From: Streptomyces sindenensis
GTDB lineage: Bacteria > Actinomycetota > Actinomycetes > Streptomycetales > Streptomycetaceae
Assembly: GCF_014649035.1 (NCBI RefSeq)
Contig: NZ_BMSG01000038.1
Coordinates: 1-59,956, forward strand
Direction: 5' to 3'
DNA length: 59,956 nt
The position numbers and the translations under genes were made by a program. Shown one piece after another: positions 8,176 to 15,171 of the stretch; position 1 is the first letter of the stretch, and each line of letters starts with the position of its first letter. The notes under the pieces are model-generated. The model saw only the letters and a program-made list of their open reading frames with translations, had not been told where the DNA came from and did no database searches.

Positions 8176-8267
8176 GTAGCGGAACCTAGCCCGTGACGGA
8201 AGCCGCCAAACGCGCGCTCGGAGGACCGGTCACCGACACCACGCCGCCCACCGCGCCCGCGTACGCC

Positions 8268-9245
8268 TCACGCCGCCCACCGCTCCGCGTACTCCGCGAT
8301 CTCCCGCATCGGCGGCCGCTCCTCCGTGTCCACCGCATGGGTGCGCGGTACGAAACCGTCCTCGACGCGCTCGAACTGGGTCAGCACCGGCCGCACCAGA
8401 TGGCCCCGGGAGAGCCGCAGCTGGGCCGTGCGGTAGATCGCCGCCGCCATCCGGCCCAGCGCCTGACCGTCCTGGTGGCGGTGGACGCGTACGCCGACGT
8501 CGACCTGGCCCAGCGCGTCCAGGCCCACCGTGTGCAGCGCGTCCACGAGCAGCCCCAGCTCCACTCCGTAACCGACCGGGAACGGCAGCCGCTCCAGCAG
8601 GGACCGCCGCACCGCGTACTCGCCGCCCAGCGGCTGTACGAAACCGGCCAGCTGCGGCCAGTGCAGATTGAGCAGCGGGCGTGCCACCAGTTCAGTGACC
8701 CGGCCGCCCTGACCTGCGCTGCCGCCGAGCGGGCGGTCGTACATCGCCTTGACGAACTGGACCGTGGGATCGGTGAGCAGCGGGCCGACCGTGCCCGAGA
8801 CGAAGTCCGCCGAGAAGTCCTTGAGGTCGGCGTCCACGAAGCAGACGATCTCGCCGCTGGTCACCAGGAGTGAGCGCCACAGCACCTCGCCCTTGCCGGG
8901 CACGGCCGGGATCCGGGGCAGGATCGCGTCCCGGTGGACCACGCGCGCGCCCGCCGCCCGGGCCACCGCCGCGGTGGCGTCGGTGGAGCCGGAGTCGATC
9001 ACCACGAGCTCGTCGACCAGCCGGACCTTCTCCATCAGCTCGCGGCGGATCACCGCCACGATCGCCCCGACCGTGGCCTCCTCGTTCAGCGCGGGCAGAA
9101 CCACGCTCACGGACGTACGGCGCGGGTCGGCGGCCCGGGCGTCGGTGAGCCGGTTGAGCGGGCGGTCGCCGGACGACCAGGAACGCCTGGTCAGCCAGCG
9201 TTCCACCTCTTCGAGCACGGTCGGCACTCCCTGTGTGTGATCCAT
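8268..9245 (-). CDS. gpgS: Glucosyl-3-phosphoglycerate synthase
   Basis: 325 aa GT-A fold glycosyltransferase (family GT81). SVVLPALNEEATVG, DELVVIDSGSTDAT, the metal-binding VDADLKDF (DxD-like) and GYGVELGLLVDAL are hallmarks of GpgS, which makes glucosyl-3-phosphoglycerate, precursor of glucosylglycerate and of methylglucose lipopolysaccharides. The conserved VKAMYDRPL segment fits. It is on the same strand as otsA, 92 bases upstream of it, so the two solute enzymes may share regulation. No GpgP phosphatase is visible nearby. Confidence 0.88.
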   Translation of the reverse strand: MDHTQGVPTVLEEVERWLTRRSWSSGDRPLNRLTDARAADPRRTSVSVVLPALNEEATVGAIVAVIRRELMEKVRLVDELVVIDSGSTDATAAVARAAGARVVHRDAILPRIPAVPGKGEVLWRSLLVTSGEIVCFVDADLKDFSADFVSGTVGPLLTDPTVQFVKAMYDRPLGGSAGQGGRVTELVARPLLNLHWPQLAGFVQPLGGEYAVRRSLLERLPFPVGYGVELGLLVDALHTVGLDALGQVDVGVRVHRHQDGQALGRMAAAIYRTAQLRLSRGHLVRPVLTQFERVEDGFVPRTHAVDTEERPPMREIAEYAERWAA

Positions 9246-9373
9246 CTCGCGGTTCGGACGACTATCTCAACGGTCCGGTGCTTCGGTTACAGTCTTGAAC
9301 AACGCGGATGACCGTCGCATGTCGGGGTCGGAGCGCACATAAACGCCTGGATCGAAGATCCAGCGCCATAGAG

Positions 9374-9497
9374 CTCATCCAGAGGGACTGAGGGAACGGC
9401 CCGTTGAAGTCCCGGCAACCCTCCTGCCGACCGCGAGGTCACGGTGGGGAAGGTGCCAATTCCGTCTTGCGGCGAAATGCGTCGCGAGGAAGATGAG
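9374..9497 (+). ncRNA. SAM-I (S-box) riboswitch upstream of thrC
   Basis: The leader has the S-box core in order: CTCATC (9374-9379), CAGAGGGACTG, GGCCCGTTGAAGTCCCGGCAA in two adjacent segments, an apical stem, GGTGCCAATTCCG, and a closing GATGAG (9492-9497) that pairs with the first six bases. The motifs match the SAM-I aptamer closely. The closing strand runs into GAGGAGAAAGG, the probable ribosome site, 20 bases before the ATG, and no terminator hairpin separates them. Translational control by SAM is therefore the simplest reading: high SAM would close the stem and lower threonine synthase output. Confidence 0.85.
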
Positions 9498-9517
9498 GAG
9501 AAAGGGCCTCCGCCATC

Positions 9518-10813
9518 ATGGCTGTTCAGACCATTGCAGGTAATGCCACCACCGCCCCCGTGGACCTCGGTCCCGCCGCGGCGCTTTCCTGCCGCGAGTG
9601 CGGCGAGCGTTTCGAGCTCGGCCCCCTCTTCGCCTGTGCGTCCTGTTTCGGCCCCCTCGAAGTGGCCTACGACCTGCCCACCGGCTCCCCCGAGGAACTG
9701 CGCAAGCGCATCGAGGCCGGTCCGGACAACATCTGGCGCTATGCCCCGCTGCTGCCCGTCCCCGCCGACGTCGCGGACAAGCCCAACCTGAACCCCGGCT
9801 TCACCAAGCTGGTCAAGGCCGACAACCTCGCCCGTGAGCTGGGCGTCACCGGCGGCCTGTACGTGAAGGACGACTCCGGCAACCCGACGCACTCCTTCAA
9901 GGACCGCGTCGTCGCGATCGCCGTCGAGGCCGCCCGCGCCTTCGGTTTCACCACCCTCTCCTGCTCCTCCACGGGCAACCTGGCCGGAGCCGTCGGCGCC
10001 GCCGCCGCCCGCGCCGGACTGCGCTCCTGCGTGTTCATCCCGCACGACCTGGAGCAGGGCAAGGTCGTCATGGCCGCGGTGTACGGCGGCGAGCTGGTCG
10101 GCATCGAGGGCAACTACGACGACGTCAACCGCTTCTGCTCCGAGCTCATCGGCGACCCGCTCGGCGAGGGCTGGGGCTTCGTCAACGTCAACCTCCGCCC
10201 GTACTACGGCGAGGGCTCCAAGACGCTGGCGTACGAGATCTGCGAGCAGCTCGGCTGGCGGCTGCCCGATCAGATCGTCATCCCGATCGCGTCCGGCTCG
10301 CAGCTCACGAAGATCGACAAGGGGCTCCAGGAGCTGATCAAGCTCGGTCTGGTCGAGGACAAGCCGTACAAGATCTTCGGCGCCCAGGCCGAGGGCTGCT
10401 CCCCGGTCTCCGCCGCCTTCAAGGGCGGGCACGACGTCGTCCGCCCCCAGAAGCCGAACACCATCGCCAAGTCGCTGGCCATCGGCAACCCGGCCGACGG
10501 CCCCTACGTCCTCGACATCGCCCGGCGCACCGGCGGCGCGGTGGAGGACGTCACCGACGAGCAGGTCGTCGACGCGATCAAGCTGCTGGCCCGCACCGAG
10601 GGCATCTTCGGCGAGACGGCGGGCGGGGTGACGCTCGGCGTGACGAAGAAGCTCATCGAGGCCGGCGTCATCGACCCGGCGCTCACCACCGTCGTCGTCA
10701 ACACCGGCGACGGCCTCAAGACGCTCGACGCGGTCTCCGCCACCTCGCAGGCCACGGCCACCATCAGGCCGAGCCTGGAGGCGTTCCGCGCCGCGGGCCT
10801 CGGCACCGCCTGA
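9518..10813 (+). CDS. thrC: Threonine synthase
   Basis: 431 aa PLP enzyme converting O-phosphohomoserine to threonine. An N-terminal zinc-ribbon-like segment (CRECGERFELG, then CASCFGPLEV) is followed by the PLP lysine motif GNPTHSFKDR near residue 125, the phosphate-binding SSTGNLAGAVGAAAARAGL, and the C-terminal glycine-rich VNTGDGLKT. Length is normal. It follows a SAM-I riboswitch, which makes sense because threonine and methionine/SAM synthesis compete for homoserine. The CysO-like gene follows after 35 bases and is probably co-transcribed. Confidence 0.95.
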   Translation: MAVQTIAGNATTAPVDLGPAAALSCRECGERFELGPLFACASCFGPLEVAYDLPTGSPEELRKRIEAGPDNIWRYAPLLPVPADVADKPNLNPGFTKLVKADNLARELGVTGGLYVKDDSGNPTHSFKDRVVAIAVEAARAFGFTTLSCSSTGNLAGAVGAAAARAGLRSCVFIPHDLEQGKVVMAAVYGGELVGIEGNYDDVNRFCSELIGDPLGEGWGFVNVNLRPYYGEGSKTLAYEICEQLGWRLPDQIVIPIASGSQLTKIDKGLQELIKLGLVEDKPYKIFGAQAEGCSPVSAAFKGGHDVVRPQKPNTIAKSLAIGNPADGPYVLDIARRTGGAVEDVTDEQVVDAIKLLARTEGIFGETAGGVTLGVTKKLIEAGVIDPALTTVVVNTGDGLKTLDAVSATSQATATIRPSLEAFRAAGLGTA

Positions 10814-10848
10814 CGACCACCCCGTACCGAAGGAAGAAGGGCACCACC

Positions 10849-11127
10849 ATGAGCGTCAAGGTCCGCATCCCCACCATCCTCCGCACGTACACGGGCGGCC
10901 AGGCCGAGGTCACGGCGGAGGGCGCGAAGCTCTCCGAGGTCATCGAGTCCCTGGAGAAGGACTACCCGGGCATCGCCGCCCGCGTCCTGGACGACCAGGG
11001 CAAGCTGCGCCGCTTCGTGAACGTGTACGTGAACGACGACGACGTGCGCTTCGAGGGGGGCCTGGACGCGGCCACTCCCGACGGCGCGGGCGTCTCGATC
11101 ATCCCCGCGGTGGCCGGCGGCTGCTGA
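10849..11127 (+). CDS. CysO-like ubiquitin-fold sulfur carrier protein
   Basis: 92 aa MoaD/ThiS-fold protein. Its sequence follows mycobacterial CysO closely as I remember it: VRIPTILRTYTGGQ, FVNVYVNDDDVRFEGGL and the ending PAVAGG. CysO carries sulfur as a C-terminal Gly-Gly thiocarboxylate for cysteine synthesis. Here one extra residue, Cys, follows the Gly-Gly, so the carrier would need trimming by a Mec/JAMM-type metalloprotease before adenylation. No cysM or mec gene is in the window. A 13-bp terminator follows. Confidence 0.85.
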   Translation: MSVKVRIPTILRTYTGGQAEVTAEGAKLSEVIESLEKDYPGIAARVLDDQGKLRRFVNVYVNDDDVRFEGGLDAATPDGAGVSIIPAVAGGC

Positions 11128-11153
11128 TCCGACAGCCGTCCAGCGCACGACCG

Positions 11154-11186
11154 TTGCCCCCTCCGCGAGAGAAGCGGAGGGGGCAA
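11154..11186 (+). terminator. Hairpin terminator after thrC-cysO operon
   Basis: Perfect 13-bp stem: TTGCCCCCTCCGC (11154-11166) and GCGGAGGGGGCAA (11174-11186) with a 7-base loop, followed by TTCT. It lies 26 bases after the sulfur-carrier stop. Confidence 0.9.
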
Positions 11187-11545
11187 TTCTGCATGGTTGA
11201 GCGCGGTACAGTTGGGGAAGCCCCATCCGCTGCCCGTGCCGCCCGCATATGAGAATGCGCCCGGCTCCGATAAGAAGCAGCCAAAGTACCTGAACCTCTT
11301 GCGGCATAAGTGGCGTTTGCCTGGCCCGACTTGCCCGTAAATCTCAGCAAACCCGCATATTCGCGTGTTCCGCTGTGCTCAGAATTCTCGTCCGATTGAC
11401 CTGTTGCAGAGGGCAGTTGGGCGGATACATTCGGCCGCGGTCGACGCGCTGCGGCGCCGCGCACCCTCTCCTGTCGGAGGGTGAGTTCCGACCCGGGCCC
11501 GCGAAGTGCGGTCCCGTGCAAGGGCCAGTAATAGGGGAGTTGGGC
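11187..11545 (+). promoter_or_regulatory. Long leader/promoter region of the cold-shock gene
   Basis: About 360 bases without a credible gene, A/T-richer than average from 11270 to 11440. The cold-shock ribosome site (TAGGGGAG) lies at the end. An open frame continuous with the cold-shock protein runs back to 11375, but it lacks a ribosome site and is not conserved in type. Long 5' leaders are common for cold-shock genes. I could not identify a convincing -35/-10 pair. Confidence 0.4.
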
Positions 11546-11752
11546 ATGGCTCAGGGCACCGTCAAGTGGTTCAACGCGGAGAAGGGGTACGGCTTCATCG
11601 CGGTCGACGGTGGTGCGGATGTTTTCGTCCACTACAGCGCGATCCAGATGGACGGGTACCGCACCCTCGAAGAGGGTCAGCGAGTTGAATTCGAGATCTC
11701 GCAGGGCCAGAAGGGGCCCCAGGCCGACATGGTCAAGCTCGCCGTCGGCTGA
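11546..11752 (+). CDS. Cold-shock domain protein (CspA family)
   Basis: 68 aa, one cold-shock domain. RNP1 (KGYGFIAV) and RNP2 (DVFVHYSAI) are intact, starting MAQGTVKWFNAEKGYGFI. It is a single-stranded nucleic-acid binding protein acting as an RNA chaperone in the cytoplasm. The start is the ATG after TAGGGGAG. A hairpin terminator follows, so it is monocistronic. The position between thrC-cysO and groEL2 matches what I recall of the Streptomyces core. Confidence 0.95.
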   Translation: MAQGTVKWFNAEKGYGFIAVDGGADVFVHYSAIQMDGYRTLEEGQRVEFEISQGQKGPQADMVKLAVG

Positions 11753-11791
11753 GCTCGGCGCGGTCGTCCGACGACACCACTCACGCACGTA

Positions 11792-11832
11792 GGGCCCGAC
11801 CCCTGGAATTCGCCATCAGGGGATCGGGCCTT
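11792..11832 (+). terminator. Hairpin terminator after the cold-shock gene
   Basis: GGGCCCGACCCCTG pairs with CAGGGGATCGGGCC across a loop of about 11 bases, with one bulged base. It ends close to TTACG. It begins 40 bases after the cold-shock stop codon. Confidence 0.8.
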
Positions 11833-11962
11833 ACGCGCGTCCCGGGGGCGAGGACGGGCGTGCGCCCGGGGTGCGTGGGCGTACGTGCGCCCCGGGGTGC
11901 GAGGACGTGCGTACGGCCGCGCTCCGCGCCCTCGACCGCATGGCTGGCACCAGTGAGAGGCG

Positions 11963-11989
11963 CTTGCACTCTCGGGGGTCGAGTGCTAA
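11963..11989. promoter_or_regulatory. CIRCE element 1 (HrcA operator) upstream of groEL2
   Basis: CTTGCACTC, nine bases, then GAGTGCTAA (11981-11989). The second arm matches the CIRCE consensus TTAGCACTC-N9-GAGTGCTAA perfectly; the first differs at two positions. HrcA binding here represses chaperonin transcription in the absence of heat stress. Confidence 0.85.
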
Positions 11990-11998
11990 TCATTGGCG

Positions 11999-12025
11999 TT
12001 AGCACTCTCCAGGTGAGAGTGACAG
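11999..12025. promoter_or_regulatory. CIRCE element 2 (HrcA operator) upstream of groEL2
   Basis: TTAGCACTC (11999-12007, perfect), nine bases, then GAGTGACAG, which keeps GAGTG and diverges after it. It follows element 1 with exactly nine bases between, so four half-sites lie at a constant nine-base spacing. The groEL2 promoter should lie in or beside this block. Confidence 0.8.
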
Positions 12026-12151
12026 AACTTGGACCGGGCCGGTGAGGCCCGCAGGTGCGACGGGGCAAGGAACCGTCGCACGCGCAGGCCGTCCGTCGCG
12101 GGCGCCACTCGGTCCGGAGCAATCCACCCCTGTCCGGGAGGACCACTTCAC

Positions 12152-13774
12152 ATGGCCAAGATCATCGCGTTCGACGAGGAGGCACGGCGCGGTCTCGAGC
12201 GCGGGATGAACCAGCTCGCCGACGCCGTCAAGGTCACCCTCGGCCCCAAGGGCCGTAACGTCGTCCTCGAGAAGAAGTGGGGCGCGCCCACGATCACCAA
12301 CGATGGTGTTTCCATCGCCAAGGAGATCGAGCTCGAGGACCCGTACGAGAAGATCGGTGCGGAGCTGGTCAAGGAGGTCGCCAAGAAGACGGACGACGTC
12401 GCCGGCGACGGTACGACCACCGCCACCGTTCTCGCCCAGGCGCTCGTCCGCGAGGGTCTGCGCAACGTCGCCGCCGGTGCCAACCCGATGGCCCTCAAGC
12501 GCGGTATCGAGAAGGCCGTCGAGGCCGTCTCCGCCGCTCTGCTGGAGCAGGCCAAGGACGTGGAGACCAAGGAGCAGATCGCTTCGACCGCCTCCATCTC
12601 CGCCGCCGACACCGAGATCGGCGCCAAGATCGCCGAGGCGATGGACAAGGTCGGCAAGGAAGGCGTCATCACCGTCGAGGAGTCCCAGACCTTCGGTCTG
12701 GAGCTGGAGCTCACCGAGGGTATGCGCTTCGACAAGGGCTACATCTCGGCGTACTTCGCCACCGACATGGAGCGTATGGAGGCGTCGCTCGACGACCCGT
12801 ACATCCTGATCGTCAACTCGAAGATCGGCAGCGTCAAGGACCTGATCCCGCTGCTGGAGAAGGTCATGCAGTCGGGCAAGCCCCTGCTGATCATCGCCGA
12901 GGACGTCGAGGGCGAGGCGCTCTCCACCCTGGTCGTCAACAAGATCAAGGGCACGTTCAAGTCCGTCGCCGTCAAGGCCCCGGGCTTCGGCGACCGCCGC
13001 AAGGCCATGCTCGCGGACATCGCCATCCTCACCGGTGGCACCGTGATCTCCGAGGAGGTCGGTCTCAAGCTGGAGAACGCCGGCCTGGACCTGCTCGGCC
13101 GCGCCCGCAAGGTCGTCATCACCAAGGACGAGACGACGATCGTCGACGGCGCCGGTGACAGCGACCAGGTTCAGGGTCGCGTCAACCAGATCCGTGCCGA
13201 GATCGAGAACTCCGACTCGGACTACGACCGCGAGAAGCTCCAGGAGCGCCTCGCGAAGCTGGCCGGCGGCGTGGCCGTCATCAAGGCCGGCGCCGCCACC
13301 GAGGTGGAGCTCAAGGAGCGCAAGCACCGCATCGAGGACGCGGTGCGCAACGCCAAGGCCGCCGTCGAGGAGGGCATCGTCGCCGGTGGTGGCGTGGCTC
13401 TGCTCCAGGCCTCGGCCGTCTTCGAGAAGCTCGACCTCACGGGCGACGAGGCGACCGGCGCCAACGCCGTGAAGCTCGCGCTGGAGGCCCCGCTCAAGCA
13501 GATCGCCGTCAACGGTGGTCTTGAGGGTGGCGTCGTCGTGGAGAAGGTCCGCAACCTGCCGATCGGTCACGGCCTCAACGCCGCGACCGGCGAGTACGTC
13601 GACATGATCGCCGAGGGCATTCTCGACCCGGCGAAGGTCACGCGCTCGGCCCTGCAGAACGCCGCGTCCATCGCCGCGCTGTTCCTCACCACCGAGGCCG
13701 TCATCGCCGACAAGCCCGAGAAGGCCGGCGCGGCCGCTCCGGGCGGCATGCCGGGCGGTGACATGGACTTCTGA
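12152..13774 (+). CDS. groEL2: Chaperonin GroEL (60 kDa), GroEL2 type
   Basis: 540 aa. The start is the ATG of MAKIIAFDEEARRGLERG after CCGGGAGGACC; an in-frame extension to 12029 would cover the leader. Diagnostic segments are VTLGPKGRNVVLEKKWGAPTI (given in part), DDVAGDGTTTATVLAQA (ATP site), GIVAGGGVALLQA and the C-terminal Gly/Met tail GGMPGGDMDF. It is the ATP-driven folding chamber of the cytoplasm. No groES lies beside it, which marks it as the stand-alone second groEL of Streptomyces. Regulation is by CIRCE/HrcA. Confidence 0.97.
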   Translation: MAKIIAFDEEARRGLERGMNQLADAVKVTLGPKGRNVVLEKKWGAPTITNDGVSIAKEIELEDPYEKIGAELVKEVAKKTDDVAGDGTTTATVLAQALVREGLRNVAAGANPMALKRGIEKAVEAVSAALLEQAKDVETKEQIASTASISAADTEIGAKIAEAMDKVGKEGVITVEESQTFGLELELTEGMRFDKGYISAYFATDMERMEASLDDPYILIVNSKIGSVKDLIPLLEKVMQSGKPLLIIAEDVEGEALSTLVVNKIKGTFKSVAVKAPGFGDRRKAMLADIAILTGGTVISEEVGLKLENAGLDLLGRARKVVITKDETTIVDGAGDSDQVQGRVNQIRAEIENSDSDYDREKLQERLAKLAGGVAVIKAGAATEVELKERKHRIEDAVRNAKAAVEEGIVAGGGVALLQASAVFEKLDLTGDEATGANAVKLALEAPLKQIAVNGGLEGGVVVEKVRNLPIGHGLNAATGEYVDMIAEGILDPAKVTRSALQNAASIAALFLTTEAVIADKPEKAGAAAPGGMPGGDMDF

Positions 13775-13852
13775 TCGGTTCCGGCTCGCGCCGGCCGATC
13801 GAGGTTCCGCGTACGCCGAGTACGTCCCGTACGACGCGGGCGCAGGTACGTC

Positions 13853-13895
13853 CCACAGGGGCGGCATCTCCTTCACGGAGGTGCCGCCCCTGTGG
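13853..13895 (+). terminator. Strong hairpin terminator after groEL2
   Basis: A 19-bp stem, CCACAGGGGCGGCATCTCC (13853-13871) with GGAGGTGCCGCCCCTGTGG (13877-13895), contains one G-U pair and a 5-base loop. It lies 78 bases after the groEL2 stop. Confidence 0.9.
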
Positions 13896-13954
13896 CGTGT
13901 CCGGCGACAATGGGGTGAGGACGCGATCGTGCGGACACGGGGGGCGGGACGGGC

Positions 13955-14464
13955 ATGAGGGTGAGCGCTGCGGGGAGAACGGGCGGCCGAGGACGGCTCA
14001 AGGGGGTCGCGCTCGTCGTGGGCGGGGCCGTGCTGTTCGCGGTGGGGCTGCTCGTCGTGGTGACCGGGACGGGCCTCTCCGGCGCCCTCGGCATGCGGGT
14101 GGAGACCTTCGGCCGTATCGACTGCCACGACGCCCGCACCGAGAAGGGCCGGACCGTCTGGCACTGCTTCGGCGAGAGCGAGGCCCAGCGGCGCGCCAAC
14201 AAGGCCGAGCGCGACCGGGTGGCCCACGAGGCCCTGCGCGCCCATGTGGACGGCGTGCCCCGGCCCGCGGAGATCGGCCGCAGCAGGATCCTCTTCGCCG
14301 ACCACGACGGCCGGACCGACCCCGAAACGATCACCGCGACCCAGGTGTTCGACGGCGGACGCTGGTACGCCCACTCCTCGATGCTCGTCGGCTACGGCAT
14401 GATCCCGCTGCTCCTGGGCGCGGGAACGGCGGTCTGGGGCGGCTACCGGCTGCGCGCGGGGTAG
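13955..14464 (+). CDS. Two-helix membrane protein of unknown function
   Basis: 169 aa. One transmembrane segment lies near residues 18-40 (GVALVVGGAVLFAVGLLVVV) and a second near the C-terminus (GYGMIPLLLGAGTAVWGGY). Between them is a 95-residue, probably extracytoplasmic, domain with two Cys (IDCHD and WHCFG) that could form a disulfide. No catalytic motif is recognised. The ATG is weakly preceded by a GGGGCGGGAC stretch. It stands between the groEL2 terminator and the lasso cluster and seems monocistronic. Confidence 0.7.
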   Translation: MRVSAAGRTGGRGRLKGVALVVGGAVLFAVGLLVVVTGTGLSGALGMRVETFGRIDCHDARTEKGRTVWHCFGESEAQRRANKAERDRVAHEALRAHVDGVPRPAEIGRSRILFADHDGRTDPETITATQVFDGGRWYAHSSMLVGYGMIPLLLGAGTAVWGGYRLRAG

Positions 14465-14890
14465 CGGACAGGGGCGAGCGGGCCCTCGGCGTGGCCGAAT
14501 GACTACTTGCCGTGGCCACGCCCGTACGGCAGTGCGTTGCGGCGCACCCCTACCGAGGGCGGTGGCGCGCCCGCGGGATCCGGGGTAGTGCGGTCGCGGG
14601 GCCGCGCAGGGGCCCGCTCGCGGCTGGTTCACCGGTTCCCGGGGCCGGTGTTCCCTCTCGTGCCAGCTCACTGCCCGGTCCGGCGACCGGGTGCGGCCAG
14701 TGGTCCAGTCCACCGGGCCGTCTCGACCGGATGGGTGTGCGACTGCACACGACGGCCGTCGGGCCGATCGGCCCCGGGCGGAGATGTCCCGGACCGGCCC
14801 GTCACGCACCTTGCCGTTCGCGCTATCCAGCCAACTTCATGCGATAAGTCGGAATCATGCGTACCGGTTTAACGGCCGGACATGATGGCT
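14465..14890. other. Gene-free region before the lasso cluster
   Basis: About 425 bases without a credible reading frame. A weak 8-bp inverted repeat (GCGTGGCC at 14489-14496, GGCCACGC at 14514-14521) could end transcription of the preceding gene. Several frames are open by G/C bias only. From about 14825 the sequence becomes A/T-richer, as expected for a promoter of the lasso genes. Confidence 0.5.
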
Positions 14891-14915
14891 CTGGTGTTCG
14901 CATGACGAACACCAG
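14891..14915. promoter_or_regulatory. Perfect 10-bp inverted repeat upstream of the lasso precursor
   Basis: CTGGTGTTCG (14891-14900), five-base loop CATGA, CGAACACCAG (14906-14915). It lies 75 bases before the precursor ATG and could be an operator or a leader hairpin. No known regulator consensus is recognised. Confidence 0.6.
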
Positions 14916-14930
14916 TCGCATCAATAACTC

Positions 14931-14961
14931 CCGTTATGCAGCAGCCATGTGGGCATAACGG
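14931..14961. promoter_or_regulatory. Perfect 9-bp inverted repeat in the lasso precursor leader
   Basis: CCGTTATGC (14931-14939) and GCATAACGG (14953-14961) are separated by 13 bases. The second arm ends 28 bases before the precursor ATG. It is a candidate regulator site or mRNA structure controlling the abundant precursor transcript. Confidence 0.6.
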
Positions 14962-14989
14962 TCGTCAACCACGCAGAAGGGAAGGTGTC

Positions 14990-15121
14990 ATGAAGCCGCA
15001 GAAGCAGCAGAAGAAGGCTTACGTGAAGCCGTCGATGTTCCAGCAGGGCGACTTCTCGAAGAAGACCGCCGGCTACTTCGTCGGCTCGTACAAGGAGTAC
15101 TGGAGCCGGCGGATCATCTGA
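14990..15121 (+). CDS. lasA: Lasso peptide precursor, keywimysin-like
   Basis: 43 aa, preceded by GAAGGGAAGG. The leader carries the RRE-recognition pattern Y-x-x-P-x-M-x-x-x-G-x-F with Y11, P14, G20 and F22, and the conserved Thr at the penultimate leader position (T26). Cleavage after A27 gives the 16-residue core GYFVGSYKEYWSRRII. Gly1 and Glu9 are placed for a nine-residue macrolactam ring, with tail YWSRRII passing through; bulky Tyr, Trp and Arg could be plugs. There are no cysteines, so it is class II. The KEYW string is the one that gave keywimysin its name, so the product is probably that compound or a near relative. Confidence 0.93.
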   Translation: MKPQKQQKKAYVKPSMFQQGDFSKKTAGYFVGSYKEYWSRRII

Positions 15122-15171
15122 TCCGCCGATCCGTTTCCTGTGCACCGCGTGAGAACTTCCGAAAGGTGAAG

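Noticed and set aside
11375..11545. Long N-terminal extension of the cold-shock protein
   Set aside because: Cold-shock proteins of this type are about 67 residues; the extension has no ribosome site and the ATG at 11546 does.
11999..14809. Minus-strand open frame of 936 codons opposite groEL2
   Set aside because: Composition is that of an antisense frame of groEL2; the plus-strand chaperonin is certain.
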